Made by a program: the position numbers and the translations under genes. Shown here in pieces: positions 56,441 through 64,000 of a stretch of 64,000 nucleotides of DNA (its first letter is position 1; every line of letters starts with the position of its first letter). Under the pieces are notes generated by a model, which saw only the letters and a list, made by a program, of their open reading frames with translations, ran no database searches and was not told the DNA's origin. The stretch is from Lysinibacillus sp. BPa_S21 (GTDB lineage: Bacteria; Bacillota; Bacilli; Bacillales_A; Planococcaceae): contig NZ_JALIRS010000003.1 of assembly GCF_023337795.1 (NCBI RefSeq), positions 372,001 through 436,000 of the forward strand, in the 5' to 3' direction.

Positions 56441-56502
56441 CGCAAAAACCTCCCGACATTCGGTATCGAACAAAACCAACACCGTCTGTTCGTTTTGTCT
56501 TT

Positions 56503-56886
56503 TTATTCAGCAAGAATTGCCTTGAAGTGTTGTTCCACTGTTTGGACAAATTCCGCACCATAATTGTAATTTCCTTCAATATTATACACGAGCATTTCTA
56601 GTTCATCGTAAAAATTCGTAAGCTCGATAACATCTTCACCTAATTGTAGCTTTGGATTTTGCTTTTTTTGTAAAATATGTACAAGTTGATCCCAACTACT
56701 TGGTGGAAAACGCAAATAATGATAATTTTCTCCAGCATCAAGCAAATAAATAAACGCAAAGTCATCAGAATCTGCTATTAATTGTGCTGCCGGTTTTAAC
56801 TGTAAATTTACTTCAATGTCGTTTAAACTAAAATGAAGTTGCTCGTTTTCAAAATTCAATGTTTCTATTGTATAAATTTTACGCAC
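56503..56886 (-). CDS. yjbL: UPF0738 family protein YjbL
   Basis: The 127-residue product is a soluble mixed alpha/beta protein without motifs that show function; position between yjbK and yjbM and its length fit B. subtilis YjbL (UPF0738). Its beta-rich start (FENEQLHFSLNDIEVNLQL) and the motif FPPSSWDQLVHILQK are the best conserved-looking parts. A 20-base gap separates it from relQ's longer frame; probably cotranscribed. Confidence 0.75.
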   Translation of the reverse strand: MRKIYTIETLNFENEQLHFSLNDIEVNLQLKPAAQLIADSDDFAFIYLLDAGENYHYLRFPPSSWDQLVHILQKKQNPKLQLGEDVIELTNFYDELEMLVYNIEGNYNYGAEFVQTVEQHFKAILAE

Positions 56887-57004
56887 ATGCGGTTCCCCTT
56901 TTCGTCTTACTCTTCTTCTTATTTTAGCATAGAGGGTAATTAGTTGCAGTGTGTAAATGTTAAATCAATTAAATAACGAATGAAAATTTTTTTCATAGCG
57001 TGTG

Positions 57005-57134
57005 GTTGATTTCCGTTCCGACTGGGCGCTTTCCTGGGGGCGTCCGATGAGCCGCTTCACTCGCGTTGCTCGCTCCAGGGTCTCATCTGTGACGCTAATC
57101 CCCAAGGAGTCGCCCAGTCTCCACTACAATCAAC
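57005..57134 (+). repeat. dispersed GTTGATTTCCG repeat, minimal 130-bp form
   Basis: This is the simplest copy: GTTGATTTCCGTTCCGACTG / GGGCGCTTTCCTGGGGGCGT / CCGATGAGCCGCTTCACTCG / CGTTGCTCGCTCCAGGGTCT / CATCTGTGACGCTAATCCCC / AAGGAGTCGCCCAGTCTCCA / CTACAATCAAC. TGGGCG near the left pairs with CGCCCA near the right, and GTTGATT with AATCAAC at the very ends, so the whole unit folds as one hairpin. It defines the borders used for other copies. Confidence 0.92.
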
Positions 57135-57358
57135 TAATTTTGAGCTAGTTTTAAAAGTGTGTTGATGATTTTGAAAATAGGTAGGTGGACTTTTCAATAA
57201 GATGTAACACAACATTAGTATCATTTGCGTTATCATTACCGTTTTTTCCACGTGCTTCACCCATAGAGTAAGCACCGTCTCTGCCTTTACGAAAAGTAAA
57301 TAACCAATTTAATCCTTTCTTTTAAACAACAAAAAATTAAAATAAGCAGGTGAGAATA

Positions 57359-57958
57359 ATGGCACAACATCTTGAAATAGAATTTAAAAATCTTTTAACA
57401 AAACAACAATACGAACACTTATTGCAACAATTCAATATTCCCGAAAAGGATATTCACCGTCAAACAAATCACTATTTCGACACACCCTCTCAAGCTATTC
57501 GGAAACAACAAAGTGGGCTTCGTATTAGACAAATCGACAAATATTTTGAATGTACTTTAAAAGAAAAAAATGCAGAGCATGCTCATATAGAGACAACTGA
57601 TGAAATAACTGCTGAGCAAGCTAAGAAAATGCTTGATGGAGAAGGTTTCTATGCACAAGAAGTAGCAAAAAGACTAGCTCTATTCAACATTCCTTTAGAA
57701 GAATTAGCCGTATTTGGTTCACTAACAACGGATCGTGTCGAAATTCCTTATAAGGATGGTCTTCTAGTATTTGATCATTCTTTCTATTTGCAGTGCGACG
57801 ATTATGAGGTAGAATATGAATCAAAAGATGCAATAAAAGGAAATTCAATCTTCGACGAATTTCTACAGCAATATGGTATCGAAAAACGAGCTACCGATAA
57901 AAAAATTGCACGTTTTATGAAGGCATTACAAATGAATCAAAAACAGGAGCTTAACTAG
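57359..57958 (+). CDS. yjbK: CYTH domain protein YjbK
   Basis: The 199-residue protein starts HLEIEFKNLLT with the ExExK signature of the CYTH (triphosphate tunnel metalloenzyme) fold and has acidic and basic strand pairs (GLRIRQID; FECTLKEKN; LTTDRVEIPY; YEVEYES). CYTH enzymes act on triphosphates such as inorganic triphosphate or thiamine triphosphate. ATG at 57359 with AGGTGA upstream. It is divergent from yjbL and followed by yjbJ in 25 bases. Confidence 0.88.
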   Translation: MAQHLEIEFKNLLTKQQYEHLLQQFNIPEKDIHRQTNHYFDTPSQAIRKQQSGLRIRQIDKYFECTLKEKNAEHAHIETTDEITAEQAKKMLDGEGFYAQEVAKRLALFNIPLEELAVFGSLTTDRVEIPYKDGLLVFDHSFYLQCDDYEVEYESKDAIKGNSIFDEFLQQYGIEKRATDKKIARFMKALQMNQKQELN

Positions 57959-57983
57959 AATAACAAGAAAGGGTGACAACTCC

Positions 57984-58760
57984 TTGGATATCCAATCACT
58001 CAGAACTTTACTTGACATTCAAGCATTACAAACACTAGGATCTTCAGAAAATTCATCGTCAAACAATCTTACAAACAGTAATTCTATGTTTTCTGATATG
58101 ATTAGCGAATTGCTAGGCGACTCAACTACTACTAACAGTGCAAAATTATCTAGTATGCTCGGAGGTGTATCTTACGCTTCGTCATTGATGAACCAGTTTG
58201 GGTTATCTGACAATATGCAAAATAATGCGCTTCAATCATTACTTTATAAGGGTTCTAATAACGTCTTTATACCTTCAGATGTACAGACGGCATTAGCAAG
58301 CACACAATCAAGTACAAAACTCGACTCCTATGTTTCGGATAAAGTAATTGGTTCAACAGCGTATGCCAATGCGTTAGCAGGTGCGAACCAATACGCTTCG
58401 ATTATTCAAAAGGCAGCAAATACATATAATGTACCTGAGAAACTCATCGCTGCAGTGATTAAGCAAGAGTCTAATTTTAATTCAAACGTGGTTAGTCATG
58501 CTGGAGCACAAGGATTAATGCAATTAATGCCCAAAACAGCCCAATATTTAGGGGTTACAAATGCCTTTGATCCTGAGCAAAATATTATGGCAGGGGCAAA
58601 ATACTTGCGCCAACTGCTTGATAAATTTGATAATGATCCTAAATTAGCGTTAGCTGCTTATAACGCTGGAGCTTCACGTGTTACAAAATATGGTGGCATT
58701 CCTCCTTTCAAAGAAACACAGAATTATGTCAAAAAAGTGATGAATTACTACACCGTTTAA
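57984..58760 (+). CDS. yjbJ: lytic transglycosylase YjbJ
   Basis: The 258-residue protein has a Ser/Asn-rich head (residues 1-140, low complexity) and a Slt/MltE-type transglycosylase domain: AAVIKQESNFNSNVVSHAGA with the catalytic Glu, then QGLMQLMPKTAQYLGV and LALAAYNAGASRVTKYG. It cleaves peptidoglycan strands, leaving 1,6-anhydro-MurNAc. There is no classical signal peptide, as reported for soluble YjbJ-like proteins. TTG start eight bases after AAGGGTGA. Ends at a terminator. Confidence 0.9.
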   Translation: MDIQSLRTLLDIQALQTLGSSENSSSNNLTNSNSMFSDMISELLGDSTTTNSAKLSSMLGGVSYASSLMNQFGLSDNMQNNALQSLLYKGSNNVFIPSDVQTALASTQSSTKLDSYVSDKVIGSTAYANALAGANQYASIIQKAANTYNVPEKLIAAVIKQESNFNSNVVSHAGAQGLMQLMPKTAQYLGVTNAFDPEQNIMAGAKYLRQLLDKFDNDPKLALAAYNAGASRVTKYGGIPPFKETQNYVKKVMNYYTV

Positions 58761-58794
58761 ATCGCAGAAACATTGTTAATACAGTCTTTTTCGG

Positions 58795-58830
58795 CAAATT
58801 TCACCCATGTGGTGAAATTTGTGCTTTTCT
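58795..58830 (+). terminator. terminator after yjbJ
   Basis: AAATTTCACC pairs with GGTGAAATTT around CATGT, followed by GTGCTTTT. Confidence 0.7.
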
Positions 58831-58979
58831 AGCGAAAACATTTTGGAAGAGCGCTTTGTTTGTGTTAACGAAAAGACGTTGATAGAATGAAGGTAGTCAC
58901 AAGAAATTCACATTTGTAAAGATGACCAAGTATAAAAAATATACTTTACGATATAAAGAATTAAAGGGGCATTTAACTT

Positions 58980-59387
58980 ATGAGCCGAAAATACACTGTT
59001 CCTTATGAGGAGCTGGGAGCTGAAAAGCTTTCAGAGCTAATCCATGCGTTTTATAAAAGAGTTGCTAAGCATCCTGATCTTATGCCAATCTTTCCAAAAG
59101 ATTTGACAGAGACAGCCCGCAAGCAAATTCAATTTCAAACACAGTATTTAGGTGGACCAAATCTTTTTACTGAGGAGCATGGACATCCAATGATGCGTGC
59201 ACGCCATATGAATTTTCCGATTACACCTGATCGTGCTCAAGCTTGGCTTGAATGCATGTCCGAAGCGATGGATGAAGTTGGGTTGGAAGGAAAGTTCCGC
59301 GAAACTTATTACCAACGTTTAGTATTAACAGCTCATCACATGATTAATACACCTAATGACGATGAGGGGGAATTGTTACGTGAATAA
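58980..59387 (+). CDS. yjbI: group II truncated haemoglobin YjbI
   Basis: The 135-residue globin has Tyr25 (B10), the proximal His76 in RARHMNFPIT and Trp89 (G8) in AQAWLECMS, typical of group II truncated haemoglobins. In Firmicutes it shares an operon with YjbH, and some evidence links it to detoxification of nitric oxide or peroxides. Its stop overlaps the YjbH start by 8 bases. ATG follows AAAGGGG. Confidence 0.92.
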   Translation: MSRKYTVPYEELGAEKLSELIHAFYKRVAKHPDLMPIFPKDLTETARKQIQFQTQYLGGPNLFTEEHGHPMMRARHMNFPITPDRAQAWLECMSEAMDEVGLEGKFRETYYQRLVLTAHHMINTPNDDEGELLRE

Positions 59388-60189
59388 TATTCAAATGCTG
59401 CAAGAGCCAACTCCTGTGATTTCTACTGCCAATAAGCCTATTGAATTATATATTTTCGTAGATCCACTTTGTCCAGAAGCGTATAATATGCAAGCCATTC
59501 TTCGTAAGTTACATCTTGAGTACAACCATTACTTTACATGGCGCTTTGTACTAAGCACAGAGCTTGCCTCTTTGAATTGTTTAAGTAAACGTGTAAAGGG
59601 TTGCTTATCAGGTATTGAGCTCGACATTAATCACCCTGTTCTACCATCTATCGCTATTAAAGCGGCAGAGTTACAGGGCAAACGTGTAGGAGCACGCTAT
59701 TTGTCGAAACTACAAGAATATGTATTATTAAATCAACAAGATGTCAATTCTTATGCTACGCTGTTGAAAATTGCAGAAGATGTTCAATTAGACATGAATG
59801 AATTTTCTGCAGACTTTGGTTCAAAGGAAGCAGCGCGTGCCTTCCAATGCGATTTATATATTAAACGTGAAATGGAAGTGGATGAAGTACCGAGCATTGT
59901 ATTTTTCAATGAATGTATTGAAGATGAGGGTCTAAAAGTTAGTGGTAGCTATTCCTATGAAGTTTATGAACATATTTTACAAGAAATGATGGATGAACAA
60001 CTTGTGCGTCAACCATTACCAACAGTAGAAGAGTTATTTGATAAATTTCATACCCTTTCAACAAATGAAATAGCTTTCATTTACTCGTTAACAGAACAAA
60101 CAGCTGAACGCGAATTAAAAAAGCGTATGCTACAACAAAAAATTGAACGAATTCAGACAGATCACGCTACACTGTGGCGTATTAAATAA
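59380..60189 (+). CDS. spxH: ClpXP adaptor protein SpxH (YjbH), DsbA-like fold
   Basis: The 269-residue protein has a thioredoxin-like core: LYIFVDPLCPEAYNMQAIL near residue 24, the cis-Pro strand VDEVPSIVFF near residue 167, and a C-terminal helical domain. YjbH binds Spx and speeds its destruction by ClpXP, controlling the oxidative stress regulon. Here the family CxxC is Cys-Pro-Glu-Ala, so the second cysteine is absent, which removes a dithiol switch. GTG at 59380 follows GAGGGGGA and overlaps yjbI. Confidence 0.9.
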   Translation: MNNIQMLQEPTPVISTANKPIELYIFVDPLCPEAYNMQAILRKLHLEYNHYFTWRFVLSTELASLNCLSKRVKGCLSGIELDINHPVLPSIAIKAAELQGKRVGARYLSKLQEYVLLNQQDVNSYATLLKIAEDVQLDMNEFSADFGSKEAARAFQCDLYIKREMEVDEVPSIVFFNECIEDEGLKVSGSYSYEVYEHILQEMMDEQLVRQPLPTVEELFDKFHTLSTNEIAFIYSLTEQTAERELKKRMLQQKIERIQTDHATLWRIK

Positions 60190-60240
60190 TGCAATTATAC
60201 TATTATTCTATACAATAGGGACTTGTCCAAGATGCCCCTG

Positions 60241-60281
60241 AAACAAAAGCAAGTGAAGATAAACTTCACTTGCTTTTGTTA
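60241..60281. terminator. terminator of the yjbI-spxH operon
   Basis: AAACAAAAGCAAGTGAAG pairs with CTTCACTTGCTTTTGTT around a 5-base loop. On the minus strand it overlaps the end of the tetR remnant. Confidence 0.85.
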
Positions 60282-60510
60282 CGTTCTCTCGGATTATACA
60301 AACTAACTGTAAATAAATGCACAACCTCATCTATCATTTCATCAATATCCGGATTAATATACTCATTTATATATGGTAATGTCAATTGGAAAACTAAAAT
60401 TGACGACAGCAAAGAATAGAAAAAAATTCGCAGTATATTTAAAGTTCCCGTTTGGAATTTTCCCTTGCTTATGTAACTTAATTAAATAATTTTCTAAATG
60501 GTGAAATAAC
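60266..60510 (-). pseudogene. TetR/AcrR-type regulator, C-terminal remnant
   Basis: In the minus strand, HLENYLIKLHKQGKIPNG continues in another frame as LNILRIFFYSLLSSILVFQL and TLPYINEYINPDIDEMIDEV to VHLFTVSLYNPRERNKSK and a TGA at 60268-60266. The amphipathic helices and the typical ending match a TetR ligand-binding domain. The DNA-binding half is missing and one frameshift splits the rest; the 5' side runs into a 21-nt repeat array. Confidence 0.6.
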
Positions 60511-60512
60511 CT

Positions 60513-60584
60513 ATCGGCGGTTCTCGAAACTTTATCAGCGATTTCTATATTGTTATCAGCGATTTTCTTGATGTTATCAGCGAT
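60513..60584. repeat. 21-nt tandem array, three units plus a partial
   Basis: On the minus strand AACATCAAGAAAATCGCTGA-T, AACAATATAGAAATCGCTGA-T and AAAGTTTCGAGAACCGCCGA-T, each 21 nt, are joined head to tail. Same frame and GCTGAT ending as the 44.9-kb array. It replaces the 5' half of the tetR remnant. Confidence 0.85.
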
Positions 60585-60604
60585 CAGCGTGCTGCTTCCG
60601 CGCA

Positions 60605-60753
60605 ATAACATCTGTTGCCCCAGGAAGCTTTGCTCTGTGCGAAAGCGTAGCGAAAGCGTAGCGAAAGCGTAGCGAAAGCGTAGCGAAAGCGTAGCGAAAG
60701 CGTAGCGAAAGCGTAGCGGCAGCTACAAATCGCCCATCGGAACGGAAATCAAC
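60605..60753 (-). repeat. dispersed repeat with an 11-bp microsatellite expansion
   Basis: On the minus strand it starts GTTGATTTCCGTTCCGATGG (60753) and ends in CTTCCTGGGGCAACAG. Its centre is seven perfect copies of GCGAAAGCGTA at 60639-60715. This 11-mer is a condensed form of the GCGAAAGCGAAGCG module in other copies. The right-hand end (CCAATCAAC) is missing, so the copy is truncated where the 21-nt array starts. Confidence 0.88.
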
Positions 60754-61109
60754 CCCTTGCTTTGCCGAAAACCATACTTTATGTAATATGACATCTTCCT
60801 TTGATAACAAAACAAAAAATAAAAGAAGCGCCACTATCCTCGACAGATAGTGACGCCTCTCTTTCACAAAGGGGATGGGAGAAATGTTCACGTTCAAACA
60901 AAGGGGTGTATGTTTGTTTTTGTGATTTATTTCACATGAATCACTTTATCACGGAATAATAAATATAGCAATATATCCGATGCTAGATTCACAAATTTGT
61001 CAAATAGAAAGCGATTACAAACAGTATTTTTTCAAGATACGCACTTTTAAACATTTAGAAATCAAAGAAAATCATTATGCTTTCATTTTTTATCAGTCAA
61101 TGAATCATA
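60754..61109. other. 356-bp gene-free stretch with an Fnr/Rex-like palindrome and an orphan hairpin
   Basis: TGTGATTTATTTCACA at 60921-60936 is a perfect TGTGA-N6-TCACA palindrome of the CRP/FNR (or Rex) type. A long stem (GCGCCACTATC / GATAGTGACGC, 60822-60853) with a T-rich minus-strand tail looks like a terminator, yet no gene ends there. Neither strand has a frame with a ribosome site. Confidence 0.5.
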
Positions 61110-61144
61110 GAAAAAAGGCTGTAGTGAAATTCCTACAGCCTTCT
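61110..61144 (-). terminator. terminator after pepF
   Basis: AAAAAAGGCTGTAG pairs with CTACAGCCTTCT; it lies four bases past the pepF stop on the minus strand. Confidence 0.85.
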
Positions 61145-61147
61145 AAA

Positions 61148-62959
61148 TTAATTATTCAACAATAATTTTTCTAACTCATTTAAACGTTCTTCAAATACTT
61201 TACATGCATCATCAATCGGCTTTGCAACGTTCATATCAACGCCTGCTGATTTTAATACCTCAATTGGGAAATCGGAGCAACCAGCTTTTAAGAAGTTATT
61301 AATATAACGTTCTACAGCTGGAGCACCCTCTTCTAAAATCTGTTTACTTAATGCTGTTGCAGCTGATTTACCTGTAGCATATTGATACACATAGTAATTA
61401 TAGTAGAAGTGAGGGATACGAGCCCATTCTAAGCCGATTTCCTCATCTACCACAATATCCTCACCGAAATACTTTTTATTTAAATCATAGTAAACCTCTG
61501 TTAAACGCTCCGCTGTTAAAGATTCACCATTCTTATCCATTTGGTGGATTAGGTGTTCAAATTCAGCAAACATTGTTTGTCTGAAAACAGTACTTCTGAA
61601 GCCATCTAACCAATGATTTAATAAATAAATTTTCTGTTGTGGATCTTCAATTGTTTTCAATAAATAATCATTTAACAATTCTTCATTACATGTCGAAGCT
61701 ACTTCAGCAACAAAAATAGAATAGTCGCCATAAACGAACGGCTGATTTTTACGTGAATAATAACTGTGTACACTATGGCCGAACTCATGAGCAAGTGTAA
61801 ACAGATTATTAACATTGTCTTGCCAGTTCATTAAAATGTATGGATTTGTTCCGTATGCACCTGAAGAGTACGCACCGCTGCGTTTCCCTTTGTTTTCTAA
61901 GACATCCACCCAACGATTATCAAGACCACTTTGAACAATGCCTTGGTATTCCTCACCTAGTGGCGCTAAAGCCTTGACTAAAATATCCTTCGCTTCATCG
62001 TAAGTGATTTTCATATCAACTTCCTTCACAAGTGGGGCAAATAAATCCCACATATGCAGTTCATCCACACCTAAAAGCTTCTTACGCAATGAAATATAGC
62101 GCTGCATAGCTGGTAAATGCTTATGGATTGTTTCTACTAATTGATCATAAACACTTTCAGGGATGAAGTTGTTAGACATTGCTGCGTGGCGAGCAGAATC
62201 ATAATTACGGATACGTGCGCTGACATTATGCTTTTTAACATTGCCAGTTAGTGTAGCCGAAAACGTATTTTTAAAGTTTCCGTAAGTTTCGTATACTGCT
62301 TTAAACGCATTTTCACGAACAGTACGATCTTTACTTTCTAAAAACTTAATATAGTTGCCATGTGTTAGCTGTACTTCTTCGCCGTCTTCATTCTTCACTT
62401 TAGGGAAGACCATGTCGGCGTTGTTTAACATACTAAATGTATTGGAAGCAGTACCTGTTACCTCAGACATTTGTGCAAGTAATGCTTCCTGTTCTGCTGG
62501 TAATACATGCGGACGTGCCATCGTTATTTCTTTTAAAGATTGCGAATACAATTGTAAGTCTTGATTTTCTGCTAAGTAACGTTCTATCGTTTCTTCACTC
62601 AATGATAAAATCTCAGGTGTTATAAACGATAGGGCAGCTGAGATACTAGTAGCTAATGTTTGAATACGACTATTCATATCTTGGTAAAAGCTATTTGTCG
62701 TATCTTGGTCATTACGCATATGAGCATACGTGTAAAGCTTCATTGTACGTTCATAAATATCATCGTGATAAGTTAGAACTGCTAATAATGCATCTGCACC
62801 ATTTTTTAAAGTACCTGCAAAGCTAGACGCCTTTTTGGCAAGTTCTGCAACTTCCTTATACTCTTCTTCCCATAGAGCATCCGTTGCAAATATATCCTCC
62901 AAACGCCAAGTTAACTCTTCTGGAACTTCATTTCTTACTAAAACTTGATTACTAGCCAT
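61148..62959 (-). CDS. pepF: oligoendopeptidase F
   Basis: The 603-residue M3 metallopeptidase has the zinc motif HEFGH at residues 391-395 (LAHEFGHSVHSYYS) and the third ligand Glu in VAEVASTCNEELL. It cleaves peptides of about 7-17 residues in the cytoplasm; B. subtilis PepF lies next to coiA as here and is linked to sporulation and peptide turnover. ATG follows AAAGGGGG. Confidence 0.95.
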   Translation of the reverse strand: MASNQVLVRNEVPEELTWRLEDIFATDALWEEEYKEVAELAKKASSFAGTLKNGADALLAVLTYHDDIYERTMKLYTYAHMRNDQDTTNSFYQDMNSRIQTLATSISAALSFITPEILSLSEETIERYLAENQDLQLYSQSLKEITMARPHVLPAEQEALLAQMSEVTGTASNTFSMLNNADMVFPKVKNEDGEEVQLTHGNYIKFLESKDRTVRENAFKAVYETYGNFKNTFSATLTGNVKKHNVSARIRNYDSARHAAMSNNFIPESVYDQLVETIHKHLPAMQRYISLRKKLLGVDELHMWDLFAPLVKEVDMKITYDEAKDILVKALAPLGEEYQGIVQSGLDNRWVDVLENKGKRSGAYSSGAYGTNPYILMNWQDNVNNLFTLAHEFGHSVHSYYSRKNQPFVYGDYSIFVAEVASTCNEELLNDYLLKTIEDPQQKIYLLNHWLDGFRSTVFRQTMFAEFEHLIHQMDKNGESLTAERLTEVYYDLNKKYFGEDIVVDEEIGLEWARIPHFYYNYYVYQYATGKSAATALSKQILEEGAPAVERYINNFLKAGCSDFPIEVLKSAGVDMNVAKPIDDACKVFEERLNELEKLLLNN

Positions 62960-63007
62960 GTGCCAGCCCCCTTTATATGTGAGTTTTTCCTATACTCTCA
63001 TATTTTC

Positions 63008-64000
63008 TCAGCATATTGCGGCAATTGCAAATAAATGTGCATACACTTGCTCACGAATATCCGAAAAGCACCCATTTTTTTGCTTACTTTTCGCCAGTAC
63101 CATTCCATAATTTTTAATCGCTTGTACTGCTTGATTTGTAATCTCTACATTTTCTTGGATTAAAAACGAGCGAATATTTCTCTCGTCTAATTCATGAGGT
63201 TCTACTTGTAAACGACGACAAAAATGATGCAAAATCGTTTGCCACTCAATAGAAAACATTGGTATCGCTTCTGCATTCTCCACTGGAATACCTACGTAAT
63301 CAGGCATAGCAGTCAAAGCAAAACGTAACTCATAACTACTTCGTAAAAATGAATCTTGCACCCCATTTTTACTATGTAATAATCGATGGTAAACGAATTT
63401 CTTACAATGCTTCTTATAAAGCTGCCAATAAAGATGAAACTCCTCTTTCGTAATGGACTTAGGCTCATAAAAAGGAAAATGCTGTTTATGAACAGTTAGT
63501 TCTTGTACTTTACCTATAAAAGTATGCCCATGAACATAAAGAAGATTCGTCCAATAAATAAATCTTGATGTGTTTGCATCATAGGTCACTAAATAAGCTA
63601 ATCCTTGTGCTGTGGCAATGATCACCTTTTGCATAATTGGAGAAATAGAAATTTTTTGAATACCTTGTGTAGATTGTCTTTGAGGTGTTTGAAAAAGCCA
63701 TAATGGCTGTATAGAATTTTTCTCATATCCAGCTGTACGCAATTGCCACTTTTCATGAGAAATTGTACTACATTGAAATTCAATGGCAATTTGCTTTTTC
63801 TCCTTTATCAGGAGCATATCTGGTCGCTGTGAAAGTTTCCGTAAATAAGGCTCCAGCTTTACTGTATGACCGAGTTTTCTTAGCCATTCAAATAATTGGA
63901 CTTTTCCTTGTAAATGAAGTTTTGATTCACCCTCTGCAAATAACTGTACACAGCTATTACAAGCCATATGAGCGAAATGAGGGATATTATATTTACCGAT
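63008..64000 (-). CDS. coiA: competence protein CoiA, 5' end outside the window
   Basis: The visible 330 residues match CoiA: the nuclease-like core RPDMLLIKEKKQIAIEFQCS near the middle, with an upstream QLFEWLRKLGHTVKLEPYL. The frame stays open from 63967 to the window edge and reads IGKYNIPHFAH before the first internal Met, which fits the zinc-finger-like N-terminal domain of CoiA (family ending HFAH). The true start therefore lies beyond 64000. CoiA is needed for DNA uptake transformation. pepF follows in the same direction. Confidence 0.88.
   Translation of the reverse strand: MGKYNIPHFAHMACNSCVQLFAEGESKLHLQGKVQLFEWLRKLGHTVKLEPYLRKLSQRPDMLLIKEKKQIAIEFQCSTISHEKWQLRTAGYEKNSIQPLWLFQTPQRQSTQGIQKISISPIMQKVIIATAQGLAYLVTYDANTSRFIYWTNLLYVHGHTFIGKVQELTVHKQHFPFYEPKSITKEEFHLYWQLYKKHCKKFVYHRLLHSKNGVQDSFLRSSYELRFALTAMPDYVGIPVENAEAIPMFSIEWQTILHHFCRRLQVEPHELDERNIRSFLIQENVEITNQAVQAIKNYGMVLAKSKQKNGCFSDIREQVYAHLFAIAAIC

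Noticed and set aside
60577..60897. 106-residue minus-strand frame
   Set aside because: It runs through the orphan terminator hairpin, then the 11-bp microsatellite; no ribosome site.

Overview
The window looks like a piece of the chromosome of a low-GC, endospore-forming member of the Bacillales, most likely Lysinibacillus or a close Planococcaceae relative. Reasons: AT-rich genes with AGGAGG-type ribosome sites and many GTG/TTG starts; spore genes (spo0E-like, spoVIF, yjcZ-like, yhcN-spoVAC-spoVAD-spoVAEb, cotY/Z, a cotO-like gene); and a right half that follows the Bacillus subtilis yjb/yjc order (coiA-pepF-yjbH-yjbI-yjbJ-yjbK-yjbL-yjbM-nadK-yjbO, then coat genes, spoVIF, yjcF-yjcG-yjcH). 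The genus is an inference from gene content. I see no rRNA, tRNA, prophage, CRISPR array or intact insertion sequence.

Layout. 0.2-7 kb: MFS exporter, divergent HxlR regulator/DoxX pair, 3-hydroxyisobutyrate dehydrogenase-like enzyme, a short Spo0E-like phosphatase, DUF2187, CPBP protease and a lipoprotein. 7-14 kb: MarR regulator, PAS histidine kinase, B12-binding radical SAM enzyme, KtrB-type K+ channel, and a TerC-family exporter behind a yybP-ykoY manganese riboswitch. 14-24.5 kb: thioester-reductase-like SDR, SwrC-type RND pump, prfC, a stand-alone murE, and an aldehyde dehydrogenase. 24.6-30 kb: a 51-codon orphan gene, dihydrolipoyl dehydrogenase, and a large catalase whose 3' untranslated region carries about 28 copies of a GC-rich ~21-bp repeat. 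30-35.3 kb: a complete glycerol regulon (glpD, glpP, glpF, glpK), with a promoter and a leader terminator in front of both glpD and glpFK, as expected for GlpP antitermination. 35.5-37.2 kb: rloB next to a frameshifted rloA remnant. 37.3-45.7 kb: sugar epimerase, YceI with a perfect MhqR-type operator, YtaF, orphan glycine-betaine binding protein, ECF sigma/anti-sigma pair with an ECF-type promoter, small exporter, nuclease, PgpA-like protein. 45.8-51.8 kb: yjcH-yjcG-yjcF and the spore cluster. 51.8-64 kb: mgtE, the nadK/relQ/pseudouridine synthase operon, CYTH protein, lytic transglycosylase, truncated haemoglobin plus the SpxH (YjbH) adaptor, pepF, and coiA running off the right edge.

The most unusual content is repetitive. 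(1) A modular family of about 130-410 bp, starting GTTGATTTCCG and ending CCAATCAAC, is scattered between genes and carries nested cassettes such as CGCTTTCGC modules. (2) Tandem repeats with a 21-nt period occur at four intergenic places: the catalase 3' UTR, 37.1 kb, 44.9 kb and 60.5 kb. Two of them sit next to decayed genes (rloA and a tetR remnant). I could not run searches, so novelty is not established; the shared period is directly visible.
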